A DNA stretch of 64,000 bases, taken from Haliea sp. E1-2-M8 (lineage in GTDB: Bacteria; Pseudomonadota; Gammaproteobacteria; Pseudomonadales; Halieaceae). The notes under the pieces are model-generated. The model saw nothing but the letters and a program-made list of their open reading frames with translations. It was not told where the DNA came from and made no database searches. How positions within the stretch are numbered: position 1 is the stretch's first letter; each line of letters begins with the position of its first letter. Both the position numbers and the translations under genes were made by a program. The DNA lies in assembly GCF_030649675.1 (NCBI RefSeq), contig NZ_JAUTDR010000001.1, forward strand, positions 248,001 to 312,000. The letters are read 5' to 3'. Positions 43,009 to 51,297 of this stretch are shown here, piece after piece.

Positions 43009-43854
43009 ATGACGATCACCGGATTCGATTCGCTGCTCTGCCCGTTGGACGGCGACCCGCTGCAGCGCCACGACACCACCTGGCGCTGCGCCGCCGGCCA
43101 CAGTTTCGACATTGCCCGTCAGGGTTACGTGCATTTACTACCGGTGCAGAACAAGCGCTCCCGGGACCCCGGCGACAGCCGCGAGATGGTGGCGGCCAGA
43201 GCGCGCTTTCTTGAGGCTGGGTTCTTCAAGCCGCTGGCCACTGCGGTGGCGCGGGCGGCACTGGAGGGCCTGCCGGCCGATGCGCCGGCGAGCTTGCTGG
43301 ATGCGGGGTGCGGCGAAGGCTACTACCTGCGGCAACTGGCGGCGGCCGCCGGGCTCCGGCAGTCTCTTGCCCTGCTGGGACTCGATATCTCCAAATGGGC
43401 GGTGCTGACCGCTGCGCGGACCGACCCGCGCCCGACCTGGGTGGTGGCCAGCAACGCGCGCCTGCCGGTTCCGGCGCAGAGTATCGACAGAGTGCTGTGC
43501 CTGTTCGGTTTCCCGGTCTACCCCGAGTTTACCCGGGTGCTGAAACCCGGCGGCGAGCTCTTGCTGGCGGATCCCGGCCCAGCGCACTTGCAGGAGTTGC
43601 GCGAGATCATCTACCCGACGCTGAAACCGGTAGTTAGTGAGGAGGCTGCCGTGCCGGAGGGCTTCACCCGGGTGGCGGTCGAGTCTGTGACCTACCCCAT
43701 GATACTGGCAGACAGCCAGATGATAGCGGATCTGCTGGCAATGACCCCGCACCTGTATCGCGCCAGCGCCGCAGGCAAGGAGAAGCTGCTGGAGCGCTCC
43801 CGGCTCGCGGTGACCGTGGATGTGCGCTTGACCAGGCTCCGACTCATGGCCTGA
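43009..43854 (+). CDS. rlmA: 23S rRNA (guanine-N1)-methyltransferase RlmA-like
   Basis: A 281-residue SAM methyltransferase. The N-terminal part CPLDG...WRCAAGHSFDIARQGYVHLL and NKRSRDPGDSREMVAARARFL is diagnostic of RlmA. The SAM motif LLDAGCGEGYYL is near residue 96. It would methylate G745 of 23S rRNA. The usual zinc ribbon has four ligands (Cys, Cys, Cys, His); here the second Cys is Asp (CPLD), leaving an incomplete set. It starts 10 bp after nnrU. Confidence 0.88.
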   Translation: MTITGFDSLLCPLDGDPLQRHDTTWRCAAGHSFDIARQGYVHLLPVQNKRSRDPGDSREMVAARARFLEAGFFKPLATAVARAALEGLPADAPASLLDAGCGEGYYLRQLAAAAGLRQSLALLGLDISKWAVLTAARTDPRPTWVVASNARLPVPAQSIDRVLCLFGFPVYPEFTRVLKPGGELLLADPGPAHLQELREIIYPTLKPVVSEEAAVPEGFTRVAVESVTYPMILADSQMIADLLAMTPHLYRASAAGKEKLLERSRLAVTVDVRLTRLRLMA

Positions 43855-43911
43855 GCGCCCGTTCCTGTTAGAATCACCGGTTTTTATCGCAGCGAAAGGG
43901 CAAATACCATC

Positions 43912-44322
43912 ATGGCCGACGTCATCACCGTCCCGGTTTCCTTCGGCGAGGTTCTGGACAAGATCACCATCCTCGAAATCAAGTCCGAGCGTATTGCCGA
44001 CCCCGCCAAAGTAAAGAATGTGCGCCTGGAGCTGGCCGAGTTGAGCCAGACCTGGGACGAGGCGGTGCCGGATCAGGCCGCGATCTCGGAGCTGCGCCAG
44101 CAGTTGAAGGCGGTCAATGAATCCTTGTGGGTGATCGAGGACGATATTCGTGACCAGGAGGCGGTGCAGGATTTTGGGCCGCGCTTCATCGAGCTGGCGC
44201 GGGCGGTGTATGTCACCAACGACCAGCGTGCGAAATTGAAGAAGGACATCAACCTGGCTCTCGGTTCGCGCTTTGTGGAAGAGAAGTCCTACCAGGATTA
44301 CACCGCGAAGCAGACCAGCTAG
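43912..44322 (+). CDS. DUF6165 family protein
   Basis: A 136-residue, mostly helical protein preceded by AAAGGG. It opens VITVPVSFGEVLDKITILEIKSERI and contains RQQLKAVNESLWVIEDDIR, matching the DUF6165 family often found near polysaccharide and LPS genes. Its stop codon is inside a 14-bp tandem repeat. It converges on the GT9 gene and may belong functionally to the LPS cluster. Confidence 0.8.
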   Translation: MADVITVPVSFGEVLDKITILEIKSERIADPAKVKNVRLELAELSQTWDEAVPDQAAISELRQQLKAVNESLWVIEDDIRDQEAVQDFGPRFIELARAVYVTNDQRAKLKKDINLALGSRFVEEKSYQDYTAKQTS

Positions 44323-44380
44323 CCGGGGGCGCCTAGCCGGGGGCGCCTAGCCGGGGGCGCCTAGCCGGGGGCGCCTAGCC
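44319..44380. repeat. 14-bp tandem repeat (4 copies plus partial) spanning two convergent stop codons
   Basis: CTAGCCGGGGGCGC is repeated at 44319-44332, 44333-44346, 44347-44360 and 44361-44374, then CTAGCC. The TAG of the DUF6165 gene lies in the first copy and the TAG of the opposing GT9 gene lies in the last. Because CTAG is palindromic, each repeat offers a stop in both directions. Confidence 0.95.
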
Positions 44381-45427
44381 GTGCTCCCGCGCCGCGACCC
44401 AGCGGTCCAGCATGGCGGTCGCGTCCTCTACGGTAATCAGGTCCATGGCGCCGGGGAATTCCGCCTTCGCTCCCCAGCGCGTCTCATCCACGCTCTTGCC
44501 GGTAAATTGCTGTAGCGCCTCGGGGTAACGGTTCACGCACCAGTCCAGTGAGCGATAGGGGCCCGAGCGGAGCGGGTTGCTGGCGGCGTACAGGCCCAGC
44601 ACGTCAGTGCCTACGGCGCTGGCAATATGGGCGGGCCCGGTGTCCGGGGCTACCAGCAGGTCGGCATGGGTGAGCAGCGCGGTGAGTTGCTTCAGGGTGT
44701 CCTGGCCGCAGAGGTTGAGCGCGGGTTCCGCCATTTCAGCCGCAATCGCGGCGCACATCTCCTGCTCCGATTGCGCCGGGCTCCCCACCAGCAGCACTTG
44801 CATGTGGTGCTGGCGCACCGCGTGGTCCGCCAGGGCGGCGTAGCGTTCCGCCCGCCAGTTGCGCAGTGTGTGGCTGGCGCAGGGGCTGAGCACCAGGCTG
44901 CGGCGCGTCGGGTCCAGGTGGCGGCGGGCAAACTCATGGTCGGCAGCCGCGAGCGGAATCGTCCACAGCGGCGCCGCGGCTTCCAGCCCCAGCGGCTCCA
45001 GAAAGCTGGCTAGGCAGTCGCGCACATGCTGGCGCGGCGCGGCGGCGATCCGCCGGTTGATGAACAGCTGGTGCAGGTCCTTGCTGCGGGCGCGGTCGTA
45101 GCCGACTGTGATCCGCGCCGGAATCAGGGCGGCGGCCAGGTTCGCCCGCAGCGCCACCTGCATGTGTAGCAGGGCATCAAAGCGTCGACCCCGCAATCGT
45201 GCGCGCAGTTCCCGGTACCCGCACCAGCCCGACTTCTTGTCGAACACGATGAACTCGACGCCGGGCAGGTCGCCCACCAGCTTGTGTTCCACCTTGCCGA
45301 TAATCCAGGTGATTTCGATGCCAGGCCGCTGTTGCTGAAGGCTCAGCACCACCGGGACGACGTGAGTGACATCGCCGATGGCGGAGATACGGAGAATGCA
45401 GACGGAGTTCAGCAAGCGGCGTTCCAT
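44375..45427 (-). CDS. Glycosyltransferase family 9 (heptosyltransferase-like)
   Basis: A 350-residue GT-B enzyme. The N-terminus ILRISAIGDVTHVVPVV is the acceptor-side GT9 motif. The ADP-sugar side carries VLSPCASHTLRNW near 190 and the motif LLTHADLLVAPDTGPAHIASAVGT near 255-278. It should transfer a heptose or similar residue to the LPS inner core at the cytoplasmic face. It is divergent from kdkA, with about 100 bp between them. The 14-bp tandem array sits at its stop codon. Confidence 0.92.
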   Translation of the reverse strand: MERRLLNSVCILRISAIGDVTHVVPVVLSLQQQRPGIEITWIIGKVEHKLVGDLPGVEFIVFDKKSGWCGYRELRARLRGRRFDALLHMQVALRANLAAALIPARITVGYDRARSKDLHQLFINRRIAAAPRQHVRDCLASFLEPLGLEAAAPLWTIPLAAADHEFARRHLDPTRRSLVLSPCASHTLRNWRAERYAALADHAVRQHHMQVLLVGSPAQSEQEMCAAIAAEMAEPALNLCGQDTLKQLTALLTHADLLVAPDTGPAHIASAVGTDVLGLYAASNPLRSGPYRSLDWCVNRYPEALQQFTGKSVDETRWGAKAEFPGAMDLITVEDATAMLDRWVAAREHG

Positions 45428-45529
45428 TGCGGCCTCCGTATGCTTGGCTGGAGGCGAAGTGGTGATCGTTGTTACACTGCGGGCATTCTAACCAAGTCTT
45501 TCAGGTAGCGCGATCGGGGTGCCAGACGC

Positions 45530-46273
45530 TTGAACAGCAGTACCGAAGCAGCGCTTATCACCGGTTCCTCAGCCCTGCTGTGCAATCCCGCGTTCAACGC
45601 TGTCACCGGCGATTGGCTGGACCCGGGATTCTGGGGTGATCGCGCCCGCCTGGTAGCTTCCGGGGGCCGCGGTGGCGCCTGGTATATCAGCGCCAGCGAG
45701 GGCGAATTCGTGCTGCGGCGGTATCTCCGCGGCGGCCTGGTGGCGCGGCTGTCCCGCGCCAGCTATGTGTTCACCGGTTTCAACAATACCCGCTCCCTGC
45801 GCGAGTTTCGCCTGCTGCTGCAACTGCGTGCGCGCGGCCTGCCGGTGCCGGAGCCGGTCGCGGCGCTGGCCCGCCGCAGCGGCCTGCTGTTCTGGCAGGG
45901 CGCCATCCTGTTGCGCCGGATACCGCGGGCTCACCCACTGCCGGAGTCCCCGGCCCTTGGTGAGGTCGATCTGTGGTCCAGGGTCGGAGAGCTGGTGCGC
46001 AGGTTCCACGACGCCGGCCTTGACCACGCTGACCTCAATTGTGACAACATCCTGGAGGCAGGCGAAGATCTGTGGCTGATCGACTTCGACCGCTGTCGGT
46101 TGCGCCCTGGCAGCGGGCCGCAGGCCCGCTGGAAACAATCCAACCTGCGGCGCCTGCGGCGCTCGGTGGCCAAGCGTTGCCGTGTGCTTCCTCCCGAGCG
46201 GCAAGAGGAGCTCTGGCAGCAGTTACTGCAGGCCTATGCGGCGAGCGGCGGCCAGCCCGGGCGGCCGTTGTGA
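45530..46273 (+). CDS. kdkA: 3-deoxy-D-manno-octulosonic acid (Kdo) kinase
   Basis: A 247-residue small-molecule kinase matching KdkA throughout: GGRGGAWYIS for the glycine loop, FVLRRYLRGGLVARLSR, TRSLREFRLL, LPVPEPVAA, catalytic HADLNCDNIL near 173-182 and DFDRCR near 191. It phosphorylates Kdo on lipid A at the 4-position. The start is probably TTG 45530, as no ATG lies close. The downstream gene overlaps its stop (GTGA), so translation is coupled. Confidence 0.88.
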   Translation: MNSSTEAALITGSSALLCNPAFNAVTGDWLDPGFWGDRARLVASGGRGGAWYISASEGEFVLRRYLRGGLVARLSRASYVFTGFNNTRSLREFRLLLQLRARGLPVPEPVAALARRSGLLFWQGAILLRRIPRAHPLPESPALGEVDLWSRVGELVRRFHDAGLDHADLNCDNILEAGEDLWLIDFDRCRLRPGSGPQARWKQSNLRRLRRSVAKRCRVLPPERQEELWQQLLQAYAASGGQPGRPL

Positions 46274-46956
46274 CCAGCGTGGTGCTGAAGCAGGAACTGC
46301 ACGCGAATACCCGCCGTACCCGCCTGACCTATCGCGGCACGGTCGACGGCCGCCCCGCGGCCATCAAGTGCTACCGCCGGCCGCTGTTCGGGCTGTTCCA
46401 CTGGCTGCGCGCCCAATATCGTGGGCGCCGCCTGCGCGCGGCGGGGGCAGCGGTGCCCGGGCTGGTGTATTCGGGCTGGTTCGCGGCGGAGCGCTGTTTC
46501 TGTTTTGCCACGGCCTTCCTTGAAAACTATCGATCGTTGCGGGCAGTGCTTACGGAAGAGCCCTCCCGGACCCGGCAGCTGGCGCTGGTCGCGGTACTGG
46601 GGCGCAGCCTGGCAGATGCGCATAACAAGGGCATCCTGCAACCGGACTGCAACCTGACCAACTTCATGCTCGGGGACAACGATGTACTGGCGTTTGTGGA
46701 CGAAGATGATATTCGGGTCTATCGCGCAGGCCTGTCGCCGGCACGGGCCCGGTTGAACCTGGCCAATGTGGCGGCCAGGCTGCCGGATGAGGAAATGGTT
46801 GCAACGCTATTGGCTGCCTATCTCGGTGCGCGTCCCGCCGGGGTGGGGGCAGGTTGGGACCCGGTGCGCTTCCGGGCGGCGATCGCACACTGGGAGCGCA
46901 GACTTGCCCACAAGCGGGCGCAGCGTAATATCACCGAGCAGCGTCGTTTCGACTGA
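46270..46956 (+). CDS. Lipopolysaccharide kinase (InaA/WaaP-type) homologue
   Basis: A 228-residue protein from GTG 46270, which overlaps the kdkA stop. GTVDGRPAAIKCY near 25-37 corresponds to the ATP-lysine region, and LADAHNKGILQPDCNLTNFML near 118-138 is the catalytic loop. The usual H-x-D-x4-N is here Q-P-D-x4-N, so the first His is replaced. VDEDDIRV stands in the DFG position. It is paired with kdkA and probably phosphorylates an LPS core sugar. The altered loop leaves activity uncertain. Confidence 0.75.
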   Translation: MTSVVLKQELHANTRRTRLTYRGTVDGRPAAIKCYRRPLFGLFHWLRAQYRGRRLRAAGAAVPGLVYSGWFAAERCFCFATAFLENYRSLRAVLTEEPSRTRQLALVAVLGRSLADAHNKGILQPDCNLTNFMLGDNDVLAFVDEDDIRVYRAGLSPARARLNLANVAARLPDEEMVATLLAAYLGARPAGVGAGWDPVRFRAAIAHWERRLAHKRAQRNITEQRRFD

Positions 46957-48268
46957 CTGCGGCCGGCGCTGCATGGGCCAGGGCGCCGGCGATCACCAGG
47001 TTGAGCAGGTAGCGCCCGCTGGAATACAGCATGTAGGCCTCAAACAGGTTGATGATCAGCCAGTACACGGTGAAGCCGGCGATAAACAGGAATACCGCAT
47101 CGGGCATGCGCTGCTGCTGCCAGGTCTGTCGCGACCGCAGCAGCAGCCACAGCATCAACCCGAGAAACAGCAGTACGCCGGGTAGTCCGTACTGGGCGGC
47201 CAGGTCCAGGTAGCTGCTGTGCAGATGGGTATAGATCAACCTGAGCTCCGGGGTAAGGATCTCGGAACGCTGGCTGATCAGGTGGCTGCCCTGGATGCCC
47301 CAGCCGGTTAGCGGTCGCTCTAATATCCAGGGCACGCCGTAGACCCATGAACGCACCCGAATGCCGACGCCGTCATATTGCAGCGCCTCCACCTCCAGGC
47401 TCTCCAGTTGCTCGAACGTGCCCCGCCCCTGCTCGAACTTGCCCAACAGCTGCGTTGCCAGCACCATCGCCAGGGTCAGTAGCGCGGTGGCAGCCAGCAG
47501 GATCGGTAAGCCGCGGGCCGCGGTCCACTGCCGGCGGCGAGCCAGCATGCGCACCTTGAGCAGGGAAATCACAACGACCCCAATGGCCGTCCCCAGCCAG
47601 ACTCCGCGGGTCTGGGTGAGCATGACGCCGGCTCCGGTCAGCAGCAGCAACAGCGCAATCAGCCCCGTGGTCAGCCGGGGCAGCGAGCCCCGCGCAATCC
47701 GGGAGAGTAACAGCGCATACAGGCCGAGAAATCCGGCACCAAAGAACATCGCCGTGTGCTGGGCATTGCGCAGGCCAAAATCGACCCGCTCGCCCGCCAG
47801 GCCGCGCAGGATCTCGGCCTGGCCACCGCCGGTAATCCAGGGCGAGAGCAGCAGGCCCCCGATCGCTCCCAGCCACATGTATTTAACGCTTTCGGGCCGG
47901 CCCGTGAGCCAGAAGACCATGAACAGGAACAGCATCCAGCGGGCGAGACGGTCCAGCTTGGGTGACGCCTCCACTTGGTAACCAACGAGTTCGGGTGTAA
48001 ACCACCAGCTGGAGAGCTGCACCAGCAGGGCCGCAAGCATGAACAATGCGGGTACCCGAAGAATCCCCGGACGTACGCCGGCCAGCAGCAGCACCAGCGC
48101 GGGCAGGATGAAAACTATCTGGGCGATGTGTCCGACCTGGGGCAGAATCTGGTCCGCGGCGGCGAACACCACGATGGCCAGCAGGCAGGGCCACTGCAGC
48201 CAGCGATAGGCCTGCACTGCCAGCCCGCTGTCGGCGCGGGTCTCCCGCTGTGTATCGGCTCCGGTCAC
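46931..48268 (-). CDS. O-antigen ligase-like membrane protein (WaaL/Wzy)
   Basis: A 445-residue polytopic protein with about 11-12 transmembrane helices and a periplasmic loop before residue 330. The Wzy_C signature ILERPLTGWGIQGSHLI and THLHSSYLDLAAQYGLPG carries the functional His/Arg residues of the ligase family. It probably attaches a glycan to the lipid A core. Its 3' end overlaps the LPS kinase gene by 26 bp on the other strand, and its start overlaps the GT4 stop by 4 bp. Confidence 0.85.
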   Translation of the reverse strand: MTGADTQRETRADSGLAVQAYRWLQWPCLLAIVVFAAADQILPQVGHIAQIVFILPALVLLLAGVRPGILRVPALFMLAALLVQLSSWWFTPELVGYQVEASPKLDRLARWMLFLFMVFWLTGRPESVKYMWLGAIGGLLLSPWITGGGQAEILRGLAGERVDFGLRNAQHTAMFFGAGFLGLYALLLSRIARGSLPRLTTGLIALLLLLTGAGVMLTQTRGVWLGTAIGVVVISLLKVRMLARRRQWTAARGLPILLAATALLTLAMVLATQLLGKFEQGRGTFEQLESLEVEALQYDGVGIRVRSWVYGVPWILERPLTGWGIQGSHLISQRSEILTPELRLIYTHLHSSYLDLAAQYGLPGVLLFLGLMLWLLLRSRQTWQQQRMPDAVFLFIAGFTVYWLIINLFEAYMLYSSGRYLLNLVIAGALAHAAPAAVSRNDAAR

Positions 48269-49413
48269 GTTGCGGGGAACTCGAGGAACTGGCGGGCGAT
48301 GGTGTCCGGGTCAAAGGGCGCCAGCCAGTCTTCCCCGACTTTCCGCGGCAGTTGCGCGAGAGTAGCCTCTATCAGGGCGGCCAGGTCCGGCGCGGTGCGC
48401 GGGCAAAGGTAGCGCTCGGACTCGCCGCGGAAGACATCGCGTATGCCCCCGGGGCAATCCACGGAAATGATGGGCGTGCCGCAGGCCAGGGCTTCGGTCA
48501 GGACCAGACCCAGCCCCTCGTAGGCAGAGGCCAGCACAAACAGATCCGCGCCGGCCATCCAACAGAACGGGTTGCTGCGCTGCCCTGCAAACAGGACCCG
48601 GTCGCGAATGCCGAGGCTCTCGGCTTGCGCTTCCAGTGCCGGACGCAGCTCGCCATCACCGACAATTACGAGCAATTGCTCCGGCCGACACAGGGCATAG
48701 GCCTCCAGCAGTAGCGCGTGCCCCTTTTGCGGCACCAGCCGCGCGACATTGATGATGTAGGGTTGCTGCGGCAGGTCCGGGTCCGGCACCGCGGCCGCCG
48801 CCCGGATCTGCTCGACCGGGCAGGGATTGGTGATCACGCGCAGGCTGGCGGGTGTGATACCGCCCTGCGCAAACGCCGCCTCGGCGGATGTCCTGACACC
48901 GCTGGAGACGCAAACCAGATGGCGCCCGGCAAATACCAGCCGCCATTCGAGCTTTTTCTGCCACAGGGGCCGGTCGTGATGGATTACGTTCTCCAGCACA
49001 TACACGCAGCGCGGGTCCCGCCAGGACCAGAAGTACTTGTAGGTGCCCAGACCGCGAAAAATGATGCGGTCGAAAGCGCCGAATTCCCGTTCCAGCCCGC
49101 GAATATTGCGCCGCAACAGCCAGCCGCTGAGCCAGCCCACCCAGATGAAGTGAGACCGGGGCAGGATCACCCCCAGCAGCAGTCGCGACAGCAGGAACAC
49201 CGGAACACCGACGACCGATGCCAACAGTGCCCGCTGCTGGTCATGGTAGTGCACGATGACGCCGGGGTGTTCCGGCGCCAGAGTCCGGGGTCGGCGCCGG
49301 CAGGCCAGCAGATGGCTGTCGTGGCCCGCCGCCGCAAAGGCGTCGGCGAGATTGACCGCGGCCCGCTCCATGCCGCCCATCTTCAGGCTGTGGACGATAA
49401 CCAGGGTACGCAC
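48265..49413 (-). CDS. Glycosyltransferase family 4
   Basis: A 382-residue GT-B enzyme. The N-terminus VIVHSLKMGGMERAAVNLA contains the GGxxR-type loop. The donor domain shows INVARLVPQKGHALLLEA near 225-242, VGDGELRPAL near 253 and the E-x7-E region ASAYEGLGLVLTEALACGTPII near 295-316. It would transfer a sugar from a nucleotide donor to the LPS core. It is coupled to the O-antigen ligase (4-bp overlap) and follows the GT2 gene by 4 bp. Confidence 0.92.
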   Translation of the reverse strand: MRTLVIVHSLKMGGMERAAVNLADAFAAAGHDSHLLACRRRPRTLAPEHPGVIVHYHDQQRALLASVVGVPVFLLSRLLLGVILPRSHFIWVGWLSGWLLRRNIRGLEREFGAFDRIIFRGLGTYKYFWSWRDPRCVYVLENVIHHDRPLWQKKLEWRLVFAGRHLVCVSSGVRTSAEAAFAQGGITPASLRVITNPCPVEQIRAAAAVPDPDLPQQPYIINVARLVPQKGHALLLEAYALCRPEQLLVIVGDGELRPALEAQAESLGIRDRVLFAGQRSNPFCWMAGADLFVLASAYEGLGLVLTEALACGTPIISVDCPGGIRDVFRGESERYLCPRTAPDLAALIEATLAQLPRKVGEDWLAPFDPDTIARQFLEFPAT

Positions 49414-49417
49414 GGGG

Positions 49418-50254
49418 TCAGCTATCCGCCGCGGCGGCTTTCACGATACCGTTGCTGGCCCACCAGCTCCGGTTCTGCTTTACCGCCTTGCGGATGGCCC
49501 GGTTATTGGCCCAGATTTCCGGCTTGGCATAGCCGCGGGCGTGATCCAGATGCAGGCAGACGGTGCTGTAGCGGATCTGGCGCGACTTGTGGCCGTAGTT
49601 CCACAGCCGCTCGCCCAGCTCCCGGTCCAGGCCGCCGTACTGCATGTCCTCGTTGAAGCCGTTGACCGCCACCAGGTCACGGGTCCAGGTGGAGCTGTTC
49701 ATGCCATTCCAGCTTGCCGCCGCAGGTGTGATGCGGTTGAGCAGGCTTTGTTTCCAGGGTTTCCGCAGCAGCTTCCACAGCTTGTGGCTGCGAGGCTGAC
49801 CGCGGGCGATAAGCCAGTCGCGGTCGAAAATGACTCCGCTGCTGATCTCCTCCTCGGTCAGGCTTTCGGAGACGGGCAGGGTCAGCTTGATATAGCCACC
49901 GGAGAGGAAGTACCCGGGCGCGGCCAGGCGATGGTGGGTAGCCACCAGGTTCGGTTCCGGGATGCAGTCGCCGTCGGTGAAGATCAGGTAGTCGCAGGGA
50001 GTGTCGGCGATGGCCCGGTTCAGGATCCGGCACTTGCGAAACCCCTGGTCTTCCTGCCAGACGTGTTCCAGGCGCAGGATTCCGCGTTCGCGGAAGCGGT
50101 CGACAACCGCCCGGGTCTCTGCTCCGGAGCCGTCATCGGCAATGATGGCGGTAAAGTCGCGGTGGCTTTGCTGTTCGTAGCCTGCGAGTACCTTTGCCAG
50201 CCACAGGGGCGAGTTGTAGGTGGTGATGACGACACCGATATGCTCGGGGGGCAT
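49418..50254 (-). CDS. Glycosyltransferase family 2
   Basis: A 278-residue GT-A enzyme started at ATG 50254 with AGGA 8 bases upstream. GVVITTYNSPLWLAKVL lies at 7-23, the donor metal motif is FTDGDCIP near 89-96, and a GT7 C-terminal-like segment GFNEDMQYGGLDRELGERL near 203-221. This arrangement is common in LPS core transferases. First gene of the leftward trio GT2-GT4-ligase. A longer frame to 50401 would overlap the LpxL-type gene. Confidence 0.9.
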   Translation of the reverse strand: MPPEHIGVVITTYNSPLWLAKVLAGYEQQSHRDFTAIIADDGSGAETRAVVDRFRERGILRLEHVWQEDQGFRKCRILNRAIADTPCDYLIFTDGDCIPEPNLVATHHRLAAPGYFLSGGYIKLTLPVSESLTEEEISSGVIFDRDWLIARGQPRSHKLWKLLRKPWKQSLLNRITPAAASWNGMNSSTWTRDLVAVNGFNEDMQYGGLDRELGERLWNYGHKSRQIRYSTVCLHLDHARGYAKPEIWANNRAIRKAVKQNRSWWASNGIVKAAAADS

Positions 50255-50328
50255 TGCAGGTTCCTGTGTCTGGTCACACCGTTGCCGGTGAAGGAAGGAG
50301 TTTACCCCATCCGGGCCGATGCGTGCGA

Positions 50329-51234
50329 TCAGGGTTGCTGTTCCCCCTGGTAGGGGTTCGGCTGCCCCGGCGGGCGGTGGCGGAACCGCTTGTATTCCCA
50401 CTGGTACTGCTCTGGTGCCTCACGCACACAGGCTTCCACCGAGCGGTTCAGCGCGCTGGTGGCGACCACCGGATCCGGGGCTGCCATGCCCTCGGCACAG
50501 CGGCGTACCACCAGGCGGAAGCCGCTGCCATCGGGCAGCCGCTGGCACCAGGTCATCAGTGGGGTGGCACCGGATTTCTGCAGCAATTTTGACACCAGGG
50601 TCATGGTCCGGATCTCGATGCCGAAGAAAGGTGCAAAGGCGCTGCCGCTGCCTTTCGGGCTCTGGTCCGGCAGGATGCCCGCAACCTCGCCTTCCCGCAG
50701 GATCCCGATCAGCCGGGCGAGACCGCGGCGGTCGCCGGGTACCAGTTCCGAATCCTGGCGGCCGCGCTGGGCGGTCATGTAATCCTCGAAGCCTGGCAGG
50801 GAGGGCGGGCTGTAGAGTGCTGCCATGCGATAGCGGGTGGAAAAATACAGGCCGGCCAGCTCCCAGTTGCCCAAATGGGGAGCAAGCAGGAGCAGGCCTT
50901 TGCCACTGGCGCGGGCTTCCGCCAGCAGTTCTTCGCCGTCGATCTCGCGGATCAGGTCCAGGCAGCGCGGCACCGGCCATTCCCAGATCAGCGGGATCTC
51001 CAGGGCGACCTGACCCGTGTGGCGCAAACTGTCCCCGACCAGTTGCCGCTGCTCTGCCTCGCCGAGCTCGGGAAAGCAGAGCCGCAGGTTGATCTCCGTG
51101 ACCCGGCGCGAACGTGTCGGCAGCCAGCTGGCGAGCGTACCGATTGTGCGACCGAGGCGCTGGGCGGCGGGCAGGCTGAGCTTGCTGAGGAGCCGGATCA
51201 GGCCGATCAGCAGTTGGGCGCGGGACAGTGCCAT
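50329..51234 (-). CDS. lpxL: Lipid A biosynthesis acyltransferase (LpxL/HtrB family), copy 1
   Basis: A 301-residue membrane-associated acyltransferase. The catalytic motif H-x4-E is APHLGNWE near 118-125, followed by SPPSLPGFEDYM and LPDQSPKGSGSAFAPFFG near 188-205. It adds a secondary acyl chain to Kdo2-lipid A. It lies 63 bp downstream of a second homologue on the same strand. Confidence 0.9.
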   Translation of the reverse strand: MALSRAQLLIGLIRLLSKLSLPAAQRLGRTIGTLASWLPTRSRRVTEINLRLCFPELGEAEQRQLVGDSLRHTGQVALEIPLIWEWPVPRCLDLIREIDGEELLAEARASGKGLLLLAPHLGNWELAGLYFSTRYRMAALYSPPSLPGFEDYMTAQRGRQDSELVPGDRRGLARLIGILREGEVAGILPDQSPKGSGSAFAPFFGIEIRTMTLVSKLLQKSGATPLMTWCQRLPDGSGFRLVVRRCAEGMAAPDPVVATSALNRSVEACVREAPEQYQWEYKRFRHRPPGQPNPYQGEQQP

Positions 51235-51297
51235 GTGGCGGGCGAAGCTCCGATTGAAAGGTCAGGGTCAGAAACTACCATCAGCGAACGGGCAACG

